Positions 19,223 to 30,191 are shown, counted from the stretch's first letter. The stretch: 64,000 bases of DNA from Prochlorococcus sp. AG-418-I20 (GCA_003214175.1 QCLZ01000004.1:106802-170801), one strand, 5' to 3'. The notes: generated by a model not told the origin, from the sequence alone. Translations and numbers: made by a program.

Positions 19223-20086
19223 ATGGCAATTCGTAAATTTAAACCTTATACACCTGGCACTAGACAAAGAGTAGTTACTGACTTTAGTGAAATAACAGGT
19301 GCAAAACCTGAGAGATCACTAATAGTTTCAAAACATAGAGTTAAAGGCAGGAATAATCGTGGGGTTATTACTTGCCGTCATCGGGGAGGTGGTCACAAAA
19401 GGCAATATAGATTGGTGGACTTTAGAAGAGATAAAAAAAATATTAATGCTAAGGTTGCGGCTATTCACTATGACCCTCATAGAAATGCAAGGCTTGCACT
19501 ATTGTTTTACGAAGATGGAGAGAAAAGATATATTATCGCCCCAGCTGGAGTAAAAGTCGGCCAAAATGTTATTTCTGGAGAGAGTGTTCCAATTGAGGAT
19601 GGCAATGCAATGCCACTCTCAGTTATGCCATTAGGATCTAGTGTTCATTGTGTCGAGTTATATGCAGGTAGAGGTGCTCAAATGGTTAGGTCAGCAGGAT
19701 CAAGTGCTCAAGTTATGGCAAAGGAAGGAGATTATGTTGCTTTGAAACTTCCATCAACTGAGGTAAGACTTGTAAGAAAAGAATGCTACGCAACTCTTGG
19801 AGAAGTTGGCAACTCAGAAATAAGAAATACTAGCCTAGGTAAAGCAGGAAGAAGAAGATGGCTAGGAAGAAGGCCACAAGTAAGAGGAAGTGTAATGAAT
19901 CCATGTGATCATCCACATGGAGGAGGAGAGGGAAAAGCACCAGTTGGAAGAGCAGGCCCTGTTACTCCATGGGGTAAACCAGCTCTTGGGTTAAAGACAC
20001 GTAAAAAGAACAAACCAAGTAATAAATTAGTAGTTCGAAGACGTCGTCGCGTTTCTAAGAGAAGTAGGGGAGGAAGAGACTCTTGA
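19223..20086 (+). CDS. rplB: 50S ribosomal protein L2
   Basis: Core protein needed for subunit joining and peptidyl transfer. The 287 residues include the near-invariant C-terminal stretch [17 protein letters not shown] with its essential histidine and a long basic tail rich in Arg/Lys ([19 protein letters not shown]). The ATG is preceded by AAGGAG. Length is slightly above the bacterial norm, as usual in cyanobacteria. Confidence 0.98.
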   Translation: MAIRKFKPYTPGTRQRVVTDFSEITGAKPERSLIVSKHRVKGRNNRGVITCRHRGGGHKRQYRLVDFRRDKKNINAKVAAIHYDPHRNARLALLFYEDGEKRYIIAPAGVKVGQNVISGESVPIEDGNAMPLSVMPLGSSVHCVELYAGRGAQMVRSAGSSAQVMAKEGDYVALKLPSTEVRLVRKECYATLGEVGNSEIRNTSLGKAGRRRWLGRRPQVRGSVMNPCDHPHGGGEGKAPVGRAGPVTPWGKPALGLKTRKKNKPSNKLVVRRRRRVSKRSRGGRDS

Positions 20087-20123
20087 TTACTTCATTTATT
20101 ACTTTAATTTCTATTTTATAAAC

Positions 20124-20402
20124 ATGGGACGTTCACTAAAAAAAGGACCTTTTATAGCAGATAGTTTGCTCAAAAAGGTTGAAAAACAAAATACTGATAA
20201 TGACAAGTCTGTTATTAAAACTTGGTCTAGAGCCTCTACGATTTTACCTGTAATGATTGGCCATACAATCGCGGTACATAATGGTAAGACTCATATCCCA
20301 GTATTCATAACTGAACAAATGATTGGCCATAAACTTGGCGAGTTTGCTCCTACGCGCACTTACCGTGGTCACATTAGAGATAAAAAAGGAGCAAAATCAT
20401 GA
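20124..20402 (+). CDS. rpsS: 30S ribosomal protein S19
   Basis: Binds the head of the small subunit with S13 and contacts A-site tRNA. The 92 residues begin [16 protein letters not shown] and include the family block [32 protein letters not shown] in the usual place. The last four bases overlap rplV (ATGA at 20399-20402). Confidence 0.98.
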   Translation: MGRSLKKGPFIADSLLKKVEKQNTDNDKSVIKTWSRASTILPVMIGHTIAVHNGKTHIPVFITEQMIGHKLGEFAPTRTYRGHIRDKKGAKS

Positions 20403-20785
20403 CTCAAACACCTGAAACAAGAAAAACAGCTGTTGCTCATGGAAATTATGTTCGTGGATCAGCCTCTAAAGTAAGAAGGGTGTTGGATCAAATAAGGGGC
20501 CGTTCATATAGAGATGCATTAATTATGTTAGAATTTATGCCTTATAGATCTACTGATCCTATTACTAAAGTTCTAAGATCTGCAGTTGCTAATGCAGAGC
20601 ACAATCTTGGAATGGATCCCTCCACTTTAGTTATTGCCTCTGCATGGGCTAATAATGGCCCTGTAATGAAGAGGTATAGACCTAGAGCTCAAGGTAGAGC
20701 TTTTTCTATCAAGAAACAGACTTGCCATATTAGTATTTCTGTTGAATCTGCTCCTACTCAAACTAATGCGGAGGTACAAAACTAA
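20399..20785 (+). CDS. rplV: 50S ribosomal protein L22
   Basis: Lines the peptide exit tunnel opposite L4. The 128 residues contain [20 protein letters not shown] and the beta-hairpin region [20 protein letters not shown], whose tip faces the tunnel. The N-terminus carries a short extension before the core. It overlaps rpsS by four bases and rpsC by one base. Confidence 0.98.
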   Translation: MTQTPETRKTAVAHGNYVRGSASKVRRVLDQIRGRSYRDALIMLEFMPYRSTDPITKVLRSAVANAEHNLGMDPSTLVIASAWANNGPVMKRYRPRAQGRAFSIKKQTCHISISVESAPTQTNAEVQN

Positions 20786-21516
20786 TGGGACATAAAATAC
20801 ATCCTTCTGGACTAAGATTAGGTATTACACAAGAGCATCGCTCCAAATGGTTTGCCACTTCAAAGACATATCCAATTCTTCTTCAAGAAGATTTTAAAAT
20901 TCGTACTTTCATACAGAAAAAATACGGGACAGCGGGCATTAGCGATATATTAATAGCTAGAAAAGCTGATCAACTGGAACTTGAATTAAAAACAGCAAGA
21001 CCAGGCGTAATTGTTGGAAGACAAGGAAGTGGTATTGAAGAGTTAAGATCTGGAATTCAGAAAACCATAGGCGACAGAACAAGGCAAGTTAGAATTAATG
21101 TTGTAGAGGTTGAGCGAGTTGATGCAGATGCTTTTTTACTAGCTGAATACATTGCGCAACAATTGGAAAAAAGAGTCGCATTTAGAAGAACTATTAGAAT
21201 GGCTTTACAAAGGGCTCAAAGAGCTGGAGTCTTAGGTCTTAAAATTCAAGTAGGTGGGCGATTAAATGGTGCTGAAATCGCTAGAACTGAATGGACTAGA
21301 GAAGGAAGAGTACCTTTACATACCTTAAGAGCGGAAATTGACTATGCAACACGTGAAGCTAATACCACTTATGGTGTTCTAGGTATTAAAGTTTGGGTTT
21401 TCAAAGGTGAAGTTCTTCCTAAAGAAGAACAAACTATTCCTGTGGGTGCTAGCCCCAAAAGGAAAGCAAGTAGAAGACCTCAGGAATTTGAGGATCGTTC
21501 AAATGAGAATTCATAG
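20785..21516 (+). CDS. rpsC: 30S ribosomal protein S3
   Basis: Forms part of the mRNA entry channel. The 243 residues start [14 protein letters not shown], carry a KH RNA-binding domain with the GxxG loop in [11 protein letters not shown], and a C-terminal S3 domain ([20 protein letters not shown]). The C-terminal tail is Lys/Arg and Glu rich. A GGAGGT site inside its last codons serves rplP. Confidence 0.98.
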   Translation: MGHKIHPSGLRLGITQEHRSKWFATSKTYPILLQEDFKIRTFIQKKYGTAGISDILIARKADQLELELKTARPGVIVGRQGSGIEELRSGIQKTIGDRTRQVRINVVEVERVDADAFLLAEYIAQQLEKRVAFRRTIRMALQRAQRAGVLGLKIQVGGRLNGAEIARTEWTREGRVPLHTLRAEIDYATREANTTYGVLGIKVWVFKGEVLPKEEQTIPVGASPKRKASRRPQEFEDRSNENS

Positions 21517-21527
21517 GAGGTATAAAA

Positions 21528-22010
21528 ATGCTTAGTCCAAAACGAACAAAATTCCGTAAACAACACAGAGGCAGAATGAGGGGGGTAGCCTCTAAAGGAA
21601 ATACAATTGCTTTCGGGCAATTTGCTCTCCAAGCTCAAGACTGTGGTTGGGTAACTGCACGTCAAATTGAGGCAAGTAGACGAGCAATGACAAGATATAT
21701 CAAACGTGGAGGTCAAATATGGATAAGAATATTTCCTGATAAACCTGTCACTATGAGACCTGCTGAAACTCGAATGGGTTCTGGTAAAGGTAATCCAGAG
21801 TTTTGGGTTGCTGTTGTAAAACCAGGAAGAATACTTTTTGAAATGGGTGGAGAGGATATCACTGAAGAAACTGCCAAAGAAGCTATGCGTCTAGCTCAAT
21901 ACAAACTTCCGGTTAAAACAAAATTCATCTCGATTGATAAAAATCAAGAAGTTTCTTCCCAAGAAAAAACAAAAAATAATAAAGAATCTCAAGAGGAGGT
22001 TAAACAATGA
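21528..22010 (+). CDS. rplP: 50S ribosomal protein L16
   Basis: Contacts tRNA at the A site and the elbow of the large subunit. The 160 residues begin [19 protein letters not shown] and include the conserved GQFALQA and the [11 protein letters not shown] block. The C-terminal 20 residues are a charged Lys/Glu/Gln extension compared with shorter homologues. Overlap with rpmC is four bases. Confidence 0.98.
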   Translation: MLSPKRTKFRKQHRGRMRGVASKGNTIAFGQFALQAQDCGWVTARQIEASRRAMTRYIKRGGQIWIRIFPDKPVTMRPAETRMGSGKGNPEFWVAVVKPGRILFEMGGEDITEETAKEAMRLAQYKLPVKTKFISIDKNQEVSSQEKTKNNKESQEEVKQ

Positions 22011-22225
22011 AAAACTCAGAGTCACTAAAAGAATTTAAGAAATTAAATTCTGCTCAAATTAATGAAAAGATTGATCAATTAAGAAAAGATCTTTTTGATT
22101 TGAGATTCAAGCAAGCTACTAGACAGCTTAATGAAACTCATAAATTTAAATTCATGAAGAAACAAGTTGCTCAGTTACTAACTCTCAGTAAAAGTCAATC
22201 TACTTCTCAAACAACTTCTGATTAA
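22007..22225 (+). CDS. rpmC: 50S ribosomal protein L29
   Basis: A small helical-hairpin protein near the exit tunnel and SRP site. The 72 residues contain the family core [21 protein letters not shown] and a Ser/Thr/Gln-rich tail. The start overlaps the rplP stop (ATGA) behind GAGGAGG, and rpsQ follows after nine bases. Confidence 0.97.
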   Translation: MKNSESLKEFKKLNSAQINEKIDQLRKDLFDLRFKQATRQLNETHKFKFMKKQVAQLLTLSKSQSTSQTTSD

Positions 22226-22234
22226 TTATTAGTT

Positions 22235-22498
22235 ATGGCACTTAAAGAAAGAATTGGTACTGTGGTAAGCGACAAAATGGACAAAACAGTTGTTGTTGCC
22301 GTTATTAACAGGTATCCACACCCCACTTATAAAAAAATTGTAAGTAGAACCACAAGATATAAGGCACATGATCCTGAAAATTCGTGTGTTTTAGGTGATC
22401 GAGTAAAGATTAAGGAAACTAGGCCGCTTAGTGCTCATAAAAGATGGGCAATAGAAGAGATTCTTAATAAGAGTCAGACGAAGGAGGTAAAAAAATGA
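22235..22498 (+). CDS. rpsQ: 30S ribosomal protein S17
   Basis: Binds 16S rRNA early in assembly. The 87 residues have the OB-fold core [19 protein letters not shown] and [22 protein letters not shown], matching the family throughout. A GGAGGT site in its end serves rplN, whose ATG overlaps the last four bases. Confidence 0.98.
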
Positions 22499-22860
22499 TT
22501 CAACAAGAGACTTATCTAACAGTTGCAGACAACAGCGGCGCTAAAAGACTTCAGTGTATTAGGGTTTTAGGATCTAATAGAAGATACGCACATGTTGGTG
22601 ATGTAATTGTAGCAACTGTAAAAGATGCTCTTCCTAATATGGGAGTTAAGAAATCTGAAGTTGTTAAGGCCGTTATCGTTAGAACGAAAGCAACATTAAG
22701 GAGAAATACTGGTAATTCAATTAGATTTGATGATAATGCTGCAGTTTTGATTAATGAAGATAAGAATCCCAAAGGTACAAGAGTTTTTGGTCCTGTAGCT
22801 AGAGAACTGCGGGATAAAAATTACACTAAGATTGTTTCTCTTGCTCCGGAGGTGATTTAA
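22495..22860 (+). CDS. rplN: 50S ribosomal protein L14
   Basis: Lies at the subunit interface. The 121 residues begin [19 protein letters not shown] and include [14 protein letters not shown] and the C-terminal [23 protein letters not shown] block, all standard. The stop codon is directly followed by the rplX ATG. Confidence 0.98.
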
Positions 22861-23217
22861 ATGTTGGATTCATTAAAACAAAAGAAGAATTTCCAAAGAA
22901 TAAAAATGAGGATCAAAACAGGAGATTTAGTAAAAGTAATTAATGGTAAGGAAAAAGGAAAAACTGGTGAGGTTTTAAAAACCATTCCTCTTGAAAATAG
23001 AGTTGTAGTTAAGGGAATTAACCTTAGAACTAAACATGTAAAACCAACTCAGGAAGGTGAAACTGGCAGAATACTTACAGAAGAAGCATCTTTACATGCA
23101 TCCAATGTAATGTTCTTTTCAAAGGATAAAAATCTTACAAGTAAGATTGAATATTTTATTGATAAAGAGGGAGTTAAGAAAAGAAGATTGAAGAAAACTG
23201 GTGAAGTAATTGATTAA
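22861..23217 (+). CDS. rplX: 50S ribosomal protein L24
   Basis: Assembly initiator protein at the tunnel exit. The 118 residues contain a KOW motif ([16 protein letters not shown]) and [14 protein letters not shown]. The ATG at 22861 abuts the rplN stop; a second in-frame ATG at 22906 (MRIKTGDLV) gives the length common elsewhere, so the first 15 residues may be untranslated. GGAGGTG precedes the first ATG and favours it. A 74-base spacer follows, the longest inside this stretch. Confidence 0.96.
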   Translation: MLDSLKQKKNFQRIKMRIKTGDLVKVINGKEKGKTGEVLKTIPLENRVVVKGINLRTKHVKPTQEGETGRILTEEASLHASNVMFFSKDKNLTSKIEYFIDKEGVKKRRLKKTGEVID

Positions 23218-23258
23218 TTTTTCATCAGCAACCAGATTTAAATTTTTTCTTATTTAAC

Positions 23259-23280
23259 AATTCTGACAAAGACCAGAATT
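23259..23280 (+). promoter_or_regulatory. Hairpin in the rplX-rplE spacer, possible S8-type control site
   Basis: AATTCTG (23259-23265) pairs perfectly with CAGAATT (23274-23280) across an eight-base loop, ending 11 bases before the rplE ATG. In E. coli S8 represses the spc operon by binding mRNA at this junction. The known S8 internal-loop motif is not evident here, so the regulatory role is conjecture. Confidence 0.35.
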
Positions 23281-23291
23281 AACAAAAAATT

Positions 23292-23831
23292 ATGACTCTA
23301 AAAAATCGCTACAAAGAATCAATTAGACCAAAACTTTTAAAGGACCTTGGTCTCAAAAATATTCATCAAGTTCCTAAAGTTGTCAAAGTCAACGTAAATA
23401 GAGGTCTTGGTGAAGCTGCTTCAAACTCAAAAGCTCTAGAAGCTTCTTTAAACGAAATGGCAACAATTACAGGTCAAAAGGCACTAGTCACTAGGGCTAA
23501 AAAAGCTATCGCGGGTTTTAAAATTCGTGAGGGGATGCCTATTGGTTGTACTGTAACTTTGAGAGGAGACAGAATGTATTCCTTTTTAGAGAGATTCATA
23601 AATCTGGCTTTGCCAAGAATAAGAGACTTTAGAGGAGTTAATCCGAAAAGTTTTGATGGGAGAGGGAATTACACTCTTGGAGTAAAAGAGCAATTAATTT
23701 TTCCTGAAATCTCTTTTGATAAAATAGACTCAATTAGGGGAATGGATATCACTATTGTCACTAGTGCACGATCAGACCAAGAAGGTAAAGCTCTCTTAAA
23801 AGAGTTAGGTATGCCTTTTAGTAAGAATTAA
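23292..23831 (+). CDS. rplE: 50S ribosomal protein L5
   Basis: Binds 5S rRNA in the central protuberance and touches P-site tRNA. The 179 residues include [33 protein letters not shown] and [12 protein letters not shown], as expected. It follows the only sizeable gap within the spc-type portion, where a small hairpin lies upstream of the start. Confidence 0.98.
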   Translation: MTLKNRYKESIRPKLLKDLGLKNIHQVPKVVKVNVNRGLGEAASNSKALEASLNEMATITGQKALVTRAKKAIAGFKIREGMPIGCTVTLRGDRMYSFLERFINLALPRIRDFRGVNPKSFDGRGNYTLGVKEQLIFPEISFDKIDSIRGMDITIVTSARSDQEGKALLKELGMPFSKN

Positions 23832-23840
23832 ATTAAAAAC

Positions 23841-24242
23841 ATGTCAAATCACGATCCTATTTCAGATATGCTTACTCGAATTAGAAATGCGAGTCAAAAA
23901 AAGCATACAACAACAACAATTCCAGGTTCAAAAATGTCCCTAAGTATTGCCAAAGTCCTTCAAAAAGAGGGATTCATTTCTGATATTAATGAGGAAGGTG
24001 AAGGTTATAAATCACAAATAATACTTGGTCTTAAATATAGTGGTAAAAATAAATTCCCAACAATTCGATCTATGCAAAGAGTTAGTAAACCTGGTTTGAG
24101 AATTTATAAGAATACTAGAGCGTTACCAAAAGTTCTTGGAGGTCTTGGGGTTGCTATCATCTCGACTTCTAAAGGTGTCATGAGTGATCGTGATGCCAGG
24201 AAGCAAGGTATAGGTGGCGAAGTCCTTTGCTATGTCTATTAA
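23841..24242 (+). CDS. rpsH: 30S ribosomal protein S8
   Basis: Central-domain assembly protein and, in enterobacteria, translational repressor of its own operon. The 133 residues begin [17 protein letters not shown] and end with the signature [26 protein letters not shown]. The start is nine bases after rplE. The order rplX-rplE-rpsH lacks rpsN, which in cyanobacteria is elsewhere. Confidence 0.98.
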   Translation: MSNHDPISDMLTRIRNASQKKHTTTTIPGSKMSLSIAKVLQKEGFISDINEEGEGYKSQIILGLKYSGKNKFPTIRSMQRVSKPGLRIYKNTRALPKVLGGLGVAIISTSKGVMSDRDARKQGIGGEVLCYVY

Positions 24243-24254
24243 GGAGAATTAATC

Positions 24255-24794
24255 ATGTCAAGAATTGGAAAAACACCAGTACTGATTCCAGAAAAAGTTA
24301 CAGTTGATTTTGATGGATTAACAGTTACAGTTAAAGGCCCCAAGGGTGAATTAAAACGTTTAATGCCTGAGGGAGTTAGTTTTGATAAAAAAGATAATGC
24401 TGTTATCGTAAGCCCCACTACAACCAAAATATTTTCAAGGCAAAGACATGGTTTGTGTAGAGCCTTGATTGCCAATATGATTGAAGGCGTTAGTCAAGGT
24501 TTTTCTAAAAAACTTGAAATTGTAGGCGTTGGATCCAGAGCACAGGTAAAAGGCAAAAATCTCATCGTAAGTGCGGGATATAGTCATCCTGTAGAAATGA
24601 TCCCCCCTGATGGTATAACATACAAAGTTGAGAGTAATACAAACGTTACCGTATCTGGAATTGATAAGGAAATTGTTGGCAATGAAGCAGCAAAGATCAG
24701 ATCAATTAGACCTCCAGAGCCCTATAAAGGAAAAGGAATTAAATACCATGACGAGAGAATTCTCAGAAAAGCTGGTAAATCTGGCAAAAAATAA
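24255..24794 (+). CDS. rplF: 50S ribosomal protein L6
   Basis: Located near the factor-binding site. The 179 residues start [15 protein letters not shown] and end with the L6 signature [13 protein letters not shown], followed by a basic tail. Two similar L6 half-domains are present. AAGGAG precedes the ATG. Confidence 0.98.
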   Translation: MSRIGKTPVLIPEKVTVDFDGLTVTVKGPKGELKRLMPEGVSFDKKDNAVIVSPTTTKIFSRQRHGLCRALIANMIEGVSQGFSKKLEIVGVGSRAQVKGKNLIVSAGYSHPVEMIPPDGITYKVESNTNVTVSGIDKEIVGNEAAKIRSIRPPEPYKGKGIKYHDERILRKAGKSGKK

Positions 24795-24809
24795 TTCCAT
24801 CTAAAAAAA

Positions 24810-25178
24810 ATGACCAAACTTTCCAGGAAATTACAAACCCAAAAAAGGCATAGAAGATTAAGAAAATTCTTAATTGGAGATACAACACGCCCAAGATTGT
24901 CTGTTTTCCGTTCCAACAACCATATTTATGCACAGGTTATAGACGATAGTGCTCAAAAAACTATTTGTTCAGCTTCAACTGTTGATAAAGAACTCAGAGA
25001 AAAATCAGAGAAATTACCCTCTGATTGTAACTCCTCTTCCATTGTTGGAAAATTATTAGCTAAAAGAGCAATTAAAAAAGGCATTAAGCAGGTGATTTTT
25101 GACCGTGGAGGAAATTTATATCACGGAAGAGTAAAAGCTCTTGCTGATGCTGCTCGAGAAGCTGGCTTAGAATTCTAA
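24810..25178 (+). CDS. rplR: 50S ribosomal protein L18
   Basis: Binds 5S rRNA along with L5. The 122 residues have a strongly basic N-terminus ([15 protein letters not shown]), [20 protein letters not shown] and the C-terminal [26 protein letters not shown], all canonical. Spacing to neighbours is 12-15 bases. Confidence 0.98.
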   Translation: MTKLSRKLQTQKRHRRLRKFLIGDTTRPRLSVFRSNNHIYAQVIDDSAQKTICSASTVDKELREKSEKLPSDCNSSSIVGKLLAKRAIKKGIKQVIFDRGGNLYHGRVKALADAAREAGLEF

Positions 25179-25190
25179 TTTTTTATTACT

Positions 25191-25814
25191 ATGACTGACA
25201 CTCCAACAAAACAAGAAACTCAATCCAAGACTGATAACATTCCTGGAAAAAATCCTAATGAACAAAAAAGGAATAATCGAAATAATGACCGCAAAAGAAA
25301 TAGAAGAGGTGATGCAAAAAATCTTGAAAGAGAATCTGATTGGCAAGAAAGGGTTGTTCAAATAAGACGTGTATCTAAAACTGTAAAAGGTGGAAAAAAA
25401 ATGAGTTTTAGAGCAATTGTTGTTGTAGGAAATGAAAAAGGTCAAGTGGGAGTTGGAGTGGGTAAAGCTGGAGATGTGATTGGTGCAGTTAGAAAGGGAG
25501 TTTCAGATGGTAAAAAAAATCTTGTTAGGGTCCCTTTGACTTCAAATAATTCAATACCAACTTTATCTAAAGGTAGAGATGGTGCTGCTAATGTACTTAT
25601 TAGGCCAGCCGCTCCTGGTACTGGTGTAATTGCTGGAGGTTCCATTAGAACAGTTTTAGAGTTGGCAGGCATAAAAAATGTCTTAGCAAAAAGATTGGGT
25701 AGTAAAACACCTTTGAATAATGCAAGGGCTGCTATGGTAGCTCTTTCTCAATTAAGAACACATAAATCTGCCTCAAGGGAGAGAGGCATCTCACTTGAAC
25801 AGCTTTATTCTTGA
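25191..25814 (+). CDS. rpsE: 30S ribosomal protein S5
   Basis: Part of the mRNA entry helicase and decoding-fidelity region. The 207 residues carry a long hydrophilic N-terminal extension of about 45 residues (Asn/Lys/Arg rich), then the double-stranded-RNA-binding domain with [20 protein letters not shown] and the C-terminal fold. The extension is longer than in E. coli but common in cyanobacteria. rplO follows after five bases. Confidence 0.98.
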   Translation: MTDTPTKQETQSKTDNIPGKNPNEQKRNNRNNDRKRNRRGDAKNLERESDWQERVVQIRRVSKTVKGGKKMSFRAIVVVGNEKGQVGVGVGKAGDVIGAVRKGVSDGKKNLVRVPLTSNNSIPTLSKGRDGAANVLIRPAAPGTGVIAGGSIRTVLELAGIKNVLAKRLGSKTPLNNARAAMVALSQLRTHKSASRERGISLEQLYS

Positions 25815-25819
25815 AAATT

Positions 25820-26278
25820 ATGACTTCAACATTAAATACACTTAAATCAAACTCAGGCTCTAGAAAGAAAAAATTGAGAAAGGGTAGAGGCATTGCCGCA
25901 GGCCAGGGAGCTTCATGTGGTTTTGGAATGAGAGGACAAAAATCTCGTTCTGGAAGACCCACACGTCCAGGCTTTGAAGGTGGACAAATGCCTTTGTATA
26001 GAAGAGTTCCAAAATTAAAACATTTTGAAATTATCAATCAAAAGAACTTTTCAACAATCAATTTAGATAAATTAAATGATTTCAAAGACAATGATACTGT
26101 TAACTTAGACTCATTAGTTAAGAAAGGTTTAATCTTTAAGCCAAAATATCCTTTAAAAATTCTTGGCAATGGGAAAGTTACTGTAAAACTAAAAGTTCAA
26201 GCACATGCATTTACAAAGGTTGCTCAACAAAAAATCCAGGATGCAGGAGGAACTTGCGAGCTTATAGATAATAAATAA
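25820..26278 (+). CDS. rplO: 50S ribosomal protein L15
   Basis: Late-assembling large-subunit protein. The 152 residues show the glycine-rich N-terminus [20 protein letters not shown] and [23 protein letters not shown] 25820 is chosen over the TTG at 25811, which overlaps rpsE. A run of 30 bases separates it from secY. Confidence 0.97.
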   Translation: MTSTLNTLKSNSGSRKKKLRKGRGIAAGQGASCGFGMRGQKSRSGRPTRPGFEGGQMPLYRRVPKLKHFEIINQKNFSTINLDKLNDFKDNDTVNLDSLVKKGLIFKPKYPLKILGNGKVTVKLKVQAHAFTKVAQQKIQDAGGTCELIDNK

Positions 26279-26308
26279 GTTTACTCAAAAATTTAGTTAA
26301 ACTTCAAA

Positions 26309-27628
26309 ATGTTTGTTAACAAAAGTAGAAATCCTAGCGCTTCTGAAATACTTTCTCAATTGTTTTTAAATAAAGAACTAAGGGGTAGAGTTTTAACAAC
26401 TTTAGGCCTTCTTCTTTTAGTAAGACTTGGGATTTATATCCCCATGCCTGGTATTGATAGGGTTGCGTTTAAAAGTTTTATTGATCAAGGCGGCCAATTA
26501 ATAGGTTTTTTAGATATATTTACTGGCGGAGGAATTTCAACTCTTGGTATTTTCGCATTGGGGATTCTTCCTTTTATTAATGCATCAATTATTATTCAGC
26601 TTCTTACAGCTTCATTGCCTGTCCTTGAAGATTTACAAAAAAATGAAGGAGAAGCTGGTAGAAGAAAAATTGCTCAAATCACAAGATATGTTTCCTTAGG
26701 ATGGGGGTTTTTGCAAAGTATAATTTTTTCTTTAATTCTTAGACAATACGCAATTCAAGGGATAAGTGAAACTACATTTGTTTTGCAAACGTCTATTGCT
26801 TTAGTTACTGGTTCAATGTTAGTTATGTGGTTTAGTGAAATTATTACTGAAAAAGGTATTGGTCAAGGCGCTTCATTGGTAATTTTTTTAAATATTGTCT
26901 CCACTTTGCCTAAGGCTTTAAGTTCAACTATTGAAAAAGCTCAAACTGGTGATAGAGGGGATGTTTTAGGAATAGCAGTTTTACTGGGGGTATTTTTACT
27001 TACAATTGTTGGGATAATTTTTGTACAAGAGGGTTCCAGACGTATCCCAATTGTTAGTGCAAAAAGGCAAATAGGAAATTCAACATTACTTCCTACAAGG
27101 CAAAGTTATTTACCATTAAAATTAAATGCAGGTGGAGTCATGCCTATTATATTTGCATCTGCTTTAATTTTTTTACCAATAACTATTGCAAATGTCACTG
27201 GTAATCCTGTGTTAATAAAATTAGCAAGTAGTTTAAATCCAGGATCATCTAATCCCTGGCCATATGCTCTTACATTTTTCTCGTTAATTTTGGGATTCTC
27301 CTATTTTTATGCCTCACTTACAATTAATCCTATTGATGTGGCTTCAAATTTAAAGAAAGGAGGAGTAGCGATACCAGGAGTCAGACCAGGAACTAATACA
27401 GCCAACTACCTATCTGGAATACAAAATAGGTTGACATTATTAGGAGGATTATTTTTGGGTTCAGTTGCTATAATCCCAGCTGCAGTAGAAAGAGCAACAA
27501 ATGTTCAGACTTTTCAAGGTTTAGGAGCAACTTCGTTACTTATTCTTGTGGGAGTTGCAATTGATACTGCTAAGCAGATTCAAACTTATGTTATTTCTCA
27601 AAGGTATGAAGGATTAATTAATAACTAA
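26309..27628 (+). CDS. secY: Protein translocase subunit SecY
   Basis: Forms the protein-conducting channel in plasma and thylakoid membranes together with SecE and SecG. The 439 residues include about ten membrane helices, the plug region [21 protein letters not shown], and [24 protein letters not shown] in a cytosolic loop. Length is typical. The stop overlaps the adk start by one base, so the two are coupled. Confidence 0.98.
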   Translation: MFVNKSRNPSASEILSQLFLNKELRGRVLTTLGLLLLVRLGIYIPMPGIDRVAFKSFIDQGGQLIGFLDIFTGGGISTLGIFALGILPFINASIIIQLLTASLPVLEDLQKNEGEAGRRKIAQITRYVSLGWGFLQSIIFSLILRQYAIQGISETTFVLQTSIALVTGSMLVMWFSEIITEKGIGQGASLVIFLNIVSTLPKALSSTIEKAQTGDRGDVLGIAVLLGVFLLTIVGIIFVQEGSRRIPIVSAKRQIGNSTLLPTRQSYLPLKLNAGGVMPIIFASALIFLPITIANVTGNPVLIKLASSLNPGSSNPWPYALTFFSLILGFSYFYASLTINPIDVASNLKKGGVAIPGVRPGTNTANYLSGIQNRLTLLGGLFLGSVAIIPAAVERATNVQTFQGLGATSLLILVGVAIDTAKQIQTYVISQRYEGLINN

Positions 27629-28176
27629 TGAAAAAACATTTACTATTTTTAGGAGCGCCTGGAGCCGGGAAAGGGACGCAGGCAGACTTACTATGTCAAA
27701 CCAATTCTTACTTACACCTTTCTACAGGCGAATTATTAAGAAAAGAAATTGAAATGAATACTACCCTTGGTAGAGAGGTAAAGGATATTATTAACAGAGG
27801 AGAACTTGTTAGTGATGAACTCGTTTTAAAAATAGTAAAGCAAAATTTAAATAAGGATAATAAAGGTTGGATTCTTGATGGCTATCCAAGAAATTTATCT
27901 CAAGCGAACTCATTGCATAACGTTTTAAATGAAATAAACCAACCTTTAGAAGTAGTTTTTTACTTAGATATTCCAGAAGAAGTTCTTATAGAGCGTTTAC
28001 TTTTAAGAGGGAGAAAAGACGATACTGAAGAGACTATTCGAACTAGGGTTAATATTTTTAAAAAAACTACAGAACCATTAATTCAATACTATGAAGACCT
28101 CTCATTGCTTGAGTATATTGATGCCGATAGAGATTTAAAAACCATTTCCTCTGATATCAAACAAAAAATGGCTTGA
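27628..28176 (+). CDS. adk: Adenylate kinase, short-lid form
   Basis: Interconverts AMP plus ATP with two ADP. The 182 residues have P-loop GAPGAGKGT (9-17), the AMP-binding STGELLR, and DGYPRN. The lid is the short type ([13 protein letters not shown]) without zinc cysteines. The position between secY and rpmJ/rpsM is the classic bacterial arrangement. Confidence 0.97.
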   Translation: MKKHLLFLGAPGAGKGTQADLLCQTNSYLHLSTGELLRKEIEMNTTLGREVKDIINRGELVSDELVLKIVKQNLNKDNKGWILDGYPRNLSQANSLHNVLNEINQPLEVVFYLDIPEEVLIERLLLRGRKDDTEETIRTRVNIFKKTTEPLIQYYEDLSLLEYIDADRDLKTISSDIKQKMA

Positions 28177-28221
28177 TGATGATGTAGAATATAAAATTAA
28201 CGTTTAATTCGTAAAAACCCC

Positions 28222-28338
28222 ATGAAGGTCAGATCTTCAGTCAAAAAAATTAGCCCTGACGATCAGATCGTGAGGAGAAGAGGTAAAATCTTTGTTATTA
28301 ACAAGAAAAGACCTCGCAATAAACAGCGTCAGGGTTGA
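28222..28338 (+). CDS. rpmJ: 50S ribosomal protein L36, cysteine-free
   Basis: A 38-residue protein that begins [15 protein letters not shown] and ends [11 protein letters not shown]. Standard L36 uses three Cys and one His to bind zinc; here there is no cysteine at all, with SPDDQ replacing the usual first CxxC. It is thus a zinc-independent (C-minus) form. The position between adk and rpsM, plus the conserved KVR and KQRQG ends, makes the assignment firm despite its size. Confidence 0.95.
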   Translation: MKVRSSVKKISPDDQIVRRRGKIFVINKKRPRNKQRQG

Positions 28339-28380
28339 ATTCTAAACCCTTCAAATCAAACTTTTACTTACTTAAAACAC

Positions 28381-28746
28381 GTGGCCAGGATTGCAGGAAT
28401 CGACATACCTCGCGAAAAGCGAGTTGAAATTGCACTAACATACGTCTATGGAATTGGTTTAACCAGATCAAAGCTGATTCTTGCTAATACTGGAGTAAGT
28501 CCAGATATTCGTGTCAAAGATCTTTCTGATTCTGATGTTCAAAAACTTAGAGCAGCGTCAGAGGAATTTACTTTAGAGGGAGATTTGCGCAGAAAAGAGG
28601 GGATGGCATTGAAACGTTTGCAAGATATAGGTTGTGTAAGGGGAAGAAGGCATAGAATGAGCCTCCCAGTAAGAGGTCAAAGAACTAGAACTAATGCAAG
28701 AACAAGAAGGGGTTCAAGAAAAACAGTTGCTGGAAGGAAAAAATAA
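28381..28746 (+). CDS. rpsM: 30S ribosomal protein S13
   Basis: Head protein bridging to the large subunit and touching P-site tRNA. The 121 residues read [21 protein letters not shown] at the start region and end in a basic tail with [13 protein letters not shown]. Initiation is at GTG (28381). It precedes rpsK by 43 bases. Confidence 0.98.
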   Translation: MARIAGIDIPREKRVEIALTYVYGIGLTRSKLILANTGVSPDIRVKDLSDSDVQKLRAASEEFTLEGDLRRKEGMALKRLQDIGCVRGRRHRMSLPVRGQRTRTNARTRRGSRKTVAGRKK

Positions 28747-28789
28747 TTAATTAAATCTATTCAAAACTCCAGTATTACATCTAAACATC

Positions 28790-29182
28790 ATGGCAGCTAC
28801 AGTTAAAAAAACAGGTTCAAAGAAATCCAAACGTAATGTACCAAATGGTGTGGTACATATTCAAAGCACATTTAATAATACTATTGTTTCAATCACAGAT
28901 ACTTCTGGTCATGTAATTTCTTGGTCTTCTGCTGGTGCCAGTGGATTTAAAGGGGCTCGTAAAGGTACACCATTTGCCGCTCAAACGGCAGCTGAAGCTG
29001 CAGCGAGGAGAGCACTTGATCAAGGCATGAGGCAGATAGAAGTATTAGTTAGAGGGCCAGGCTCAGGTAGGGAAACGGCCATAAGAGCTTTACAAATGGC
29101 CGGTTTAGAAATAACTCTAATAAGAGATGTAACTCCATTACCTCATAATGGATGTAGAAGACCTAAACGGAGACGCGTTTAA
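28790..29182 (+). CDS. rpsK: 30S ribosomal protein S11
   Basis: Forms the platform near the E site and the Shine-Dalgarno helix. The 130 residues contain [39 protein letters not shown] and the C-terminal [19 protein letters not shown], all invariant features. A remarkable C-then-A homopolymer tract follows directly. Confidence 0.98.
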   Translation: MAATVKKTGSKKSKRNVPNGVVHIQSTFNNTIVSITDTSGHVISWSSAGASGFKGARKGTPFAAQTAAEAAARRALDQGMRQIEVLVRGPGSGRETAIRALQMAGLEITLIRDVTPLPHNGCRRPKRRRV

Positions 29183-29192
29183 GTCCTAACCA

Positions 29193-29215
29193 CCCCCCCC
29201 CCCCCCCAAAAAAAA
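29193..29215 (+). repeat. C15A8 homopolymer tract upstream of rpoA
   Basis: Fifteen consecutive C (29193-29207) followed by eight A (29208-29215) lie in the 57-base rpsK-rpoA spacer, 24 bases before the rpoA GTG. In a strongly AT-rich genome such a C run is exceptional. Its length is prone to change by slippage, and also to sequencing error. Confidence 0.95.
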
Positions 29216-29239
29216 CAACTTTTAACCTTATTTTTTTCC

Positions 29240-30178
29240 GTGTTGCAATACCAGATTGACAGAATCGACCATCAAATATCAGATGATCGCTCCCAAGCAG
29301 GAACTTTTTTAATTGGCCCTTTAGAAAGGGGACAAGCTACCACTTTGGGTAATTCACTTAGAAGAGTCCTAATGGGAGGACTTGAAGGAAGTGCAGTGAC
29401 TGCAGTGAGAATAGCGGGCATTAACCACGAATATGCAACTATTCCTGGAGTGAGAGAAGATGTTTTAGATATTCTTCTCAATTGTAAGCAACTATCAATT
29501 AACAGTACTAATCCAGAGCTCGAAATAGGCAGATTAGTTGCAAGTGGTCCAATGGAGGTGAAAGCGAATGATATTCAATTCTCATCTCAAGTTGAAATCG
29601 TGGATGGAGAAAAACCGATTGCAACCATACAGGAGGGTCATAACTTAGAGCTAGAAATCCATGTAGAAAGAGGAGTTGGATATAGGCCTGTCGATCGTAA
29701 GAATGAAGAAACTACTGCCATTGATTTACTGCAAATAGATGCTGTATTTATGCCAGTAAAAAGAGTTAATTTCTCAATTGATGAGACTGCTGTGGCAGAG
29801 GGGGGGACTGGACGAGAAAGACTAAAAATGGAAGTTGTAACGGATGGCTCAACAACTCCTGACGATGCTATAGCTGAAGCTGCCAATCAGTTGATTGAAC
29901 TTTTTCAACCACTTGCAACTGTTACAATGGTAGAGGAAATTCCTGAAGAACCTGAACCATCTCCTGAAGCTCAAATTCCTCTTGAAGAACTAAACTTGTC
30001 CGTTAGAGCATATAATTGCTTAAAAAGAGCACAAGTTAACTCAGTTTCAGATTTAATGGGCTTTAGCTATGAAGATCTTCTTGAAATTAAGAACTTTGGC
30101 TCTAAATCTGCGGATGAGGTTATTGAAGCACTTGAGCGAATAGGAATTTCTATTCCACAAAGCAGAACCTCTGTTTAA
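29240..30178 (+). CDS. rpoA: RNA polymerase alpha subunit
   Basis: Dimerises to scaffold RNA polymerase; its C-terminal domain contacts upstream DNA and activators. The 312 residues have the N-terminal assembly domain ([18 protein letters not shown]) and a C-terminal helix-hairpin domain ([20 protein letters not shown]). Initiation is at GTG 29240, with no good purine-rich ribosome site, because a poly-C/poly-A run fills the spacer. The family is certain. Confidence 0.98.
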   Translation: MLQYQIDRIDHQISDDRSQAGTFLIGPLERGQATTLGNSLRRVLMGGLEGSAVTAVRIAGINHEYATIPGVREDVLDILLNCKQLSINSTNPELEIGRLVASGPMEVKANDIQFSSQVEIVDGEKPIATIQEGHNLELEIHVERGVGYRPVDRKNEETTAIDLLQIDAVFMPVKRVNFSIDETAVAEGGTGRERLKMEVVTDGSTTPDDAIAEAANQLIELFQPLATVTMVEEIPEEPEPSPEAQIPLEELNLSVRAYNCLKRAQVNSVSDLMGFSYEDLLEIKNFGSKSADEVIEALERIGISIPQSRTSV

Positions 30179-30191
30179 CATTTTTAAGATT

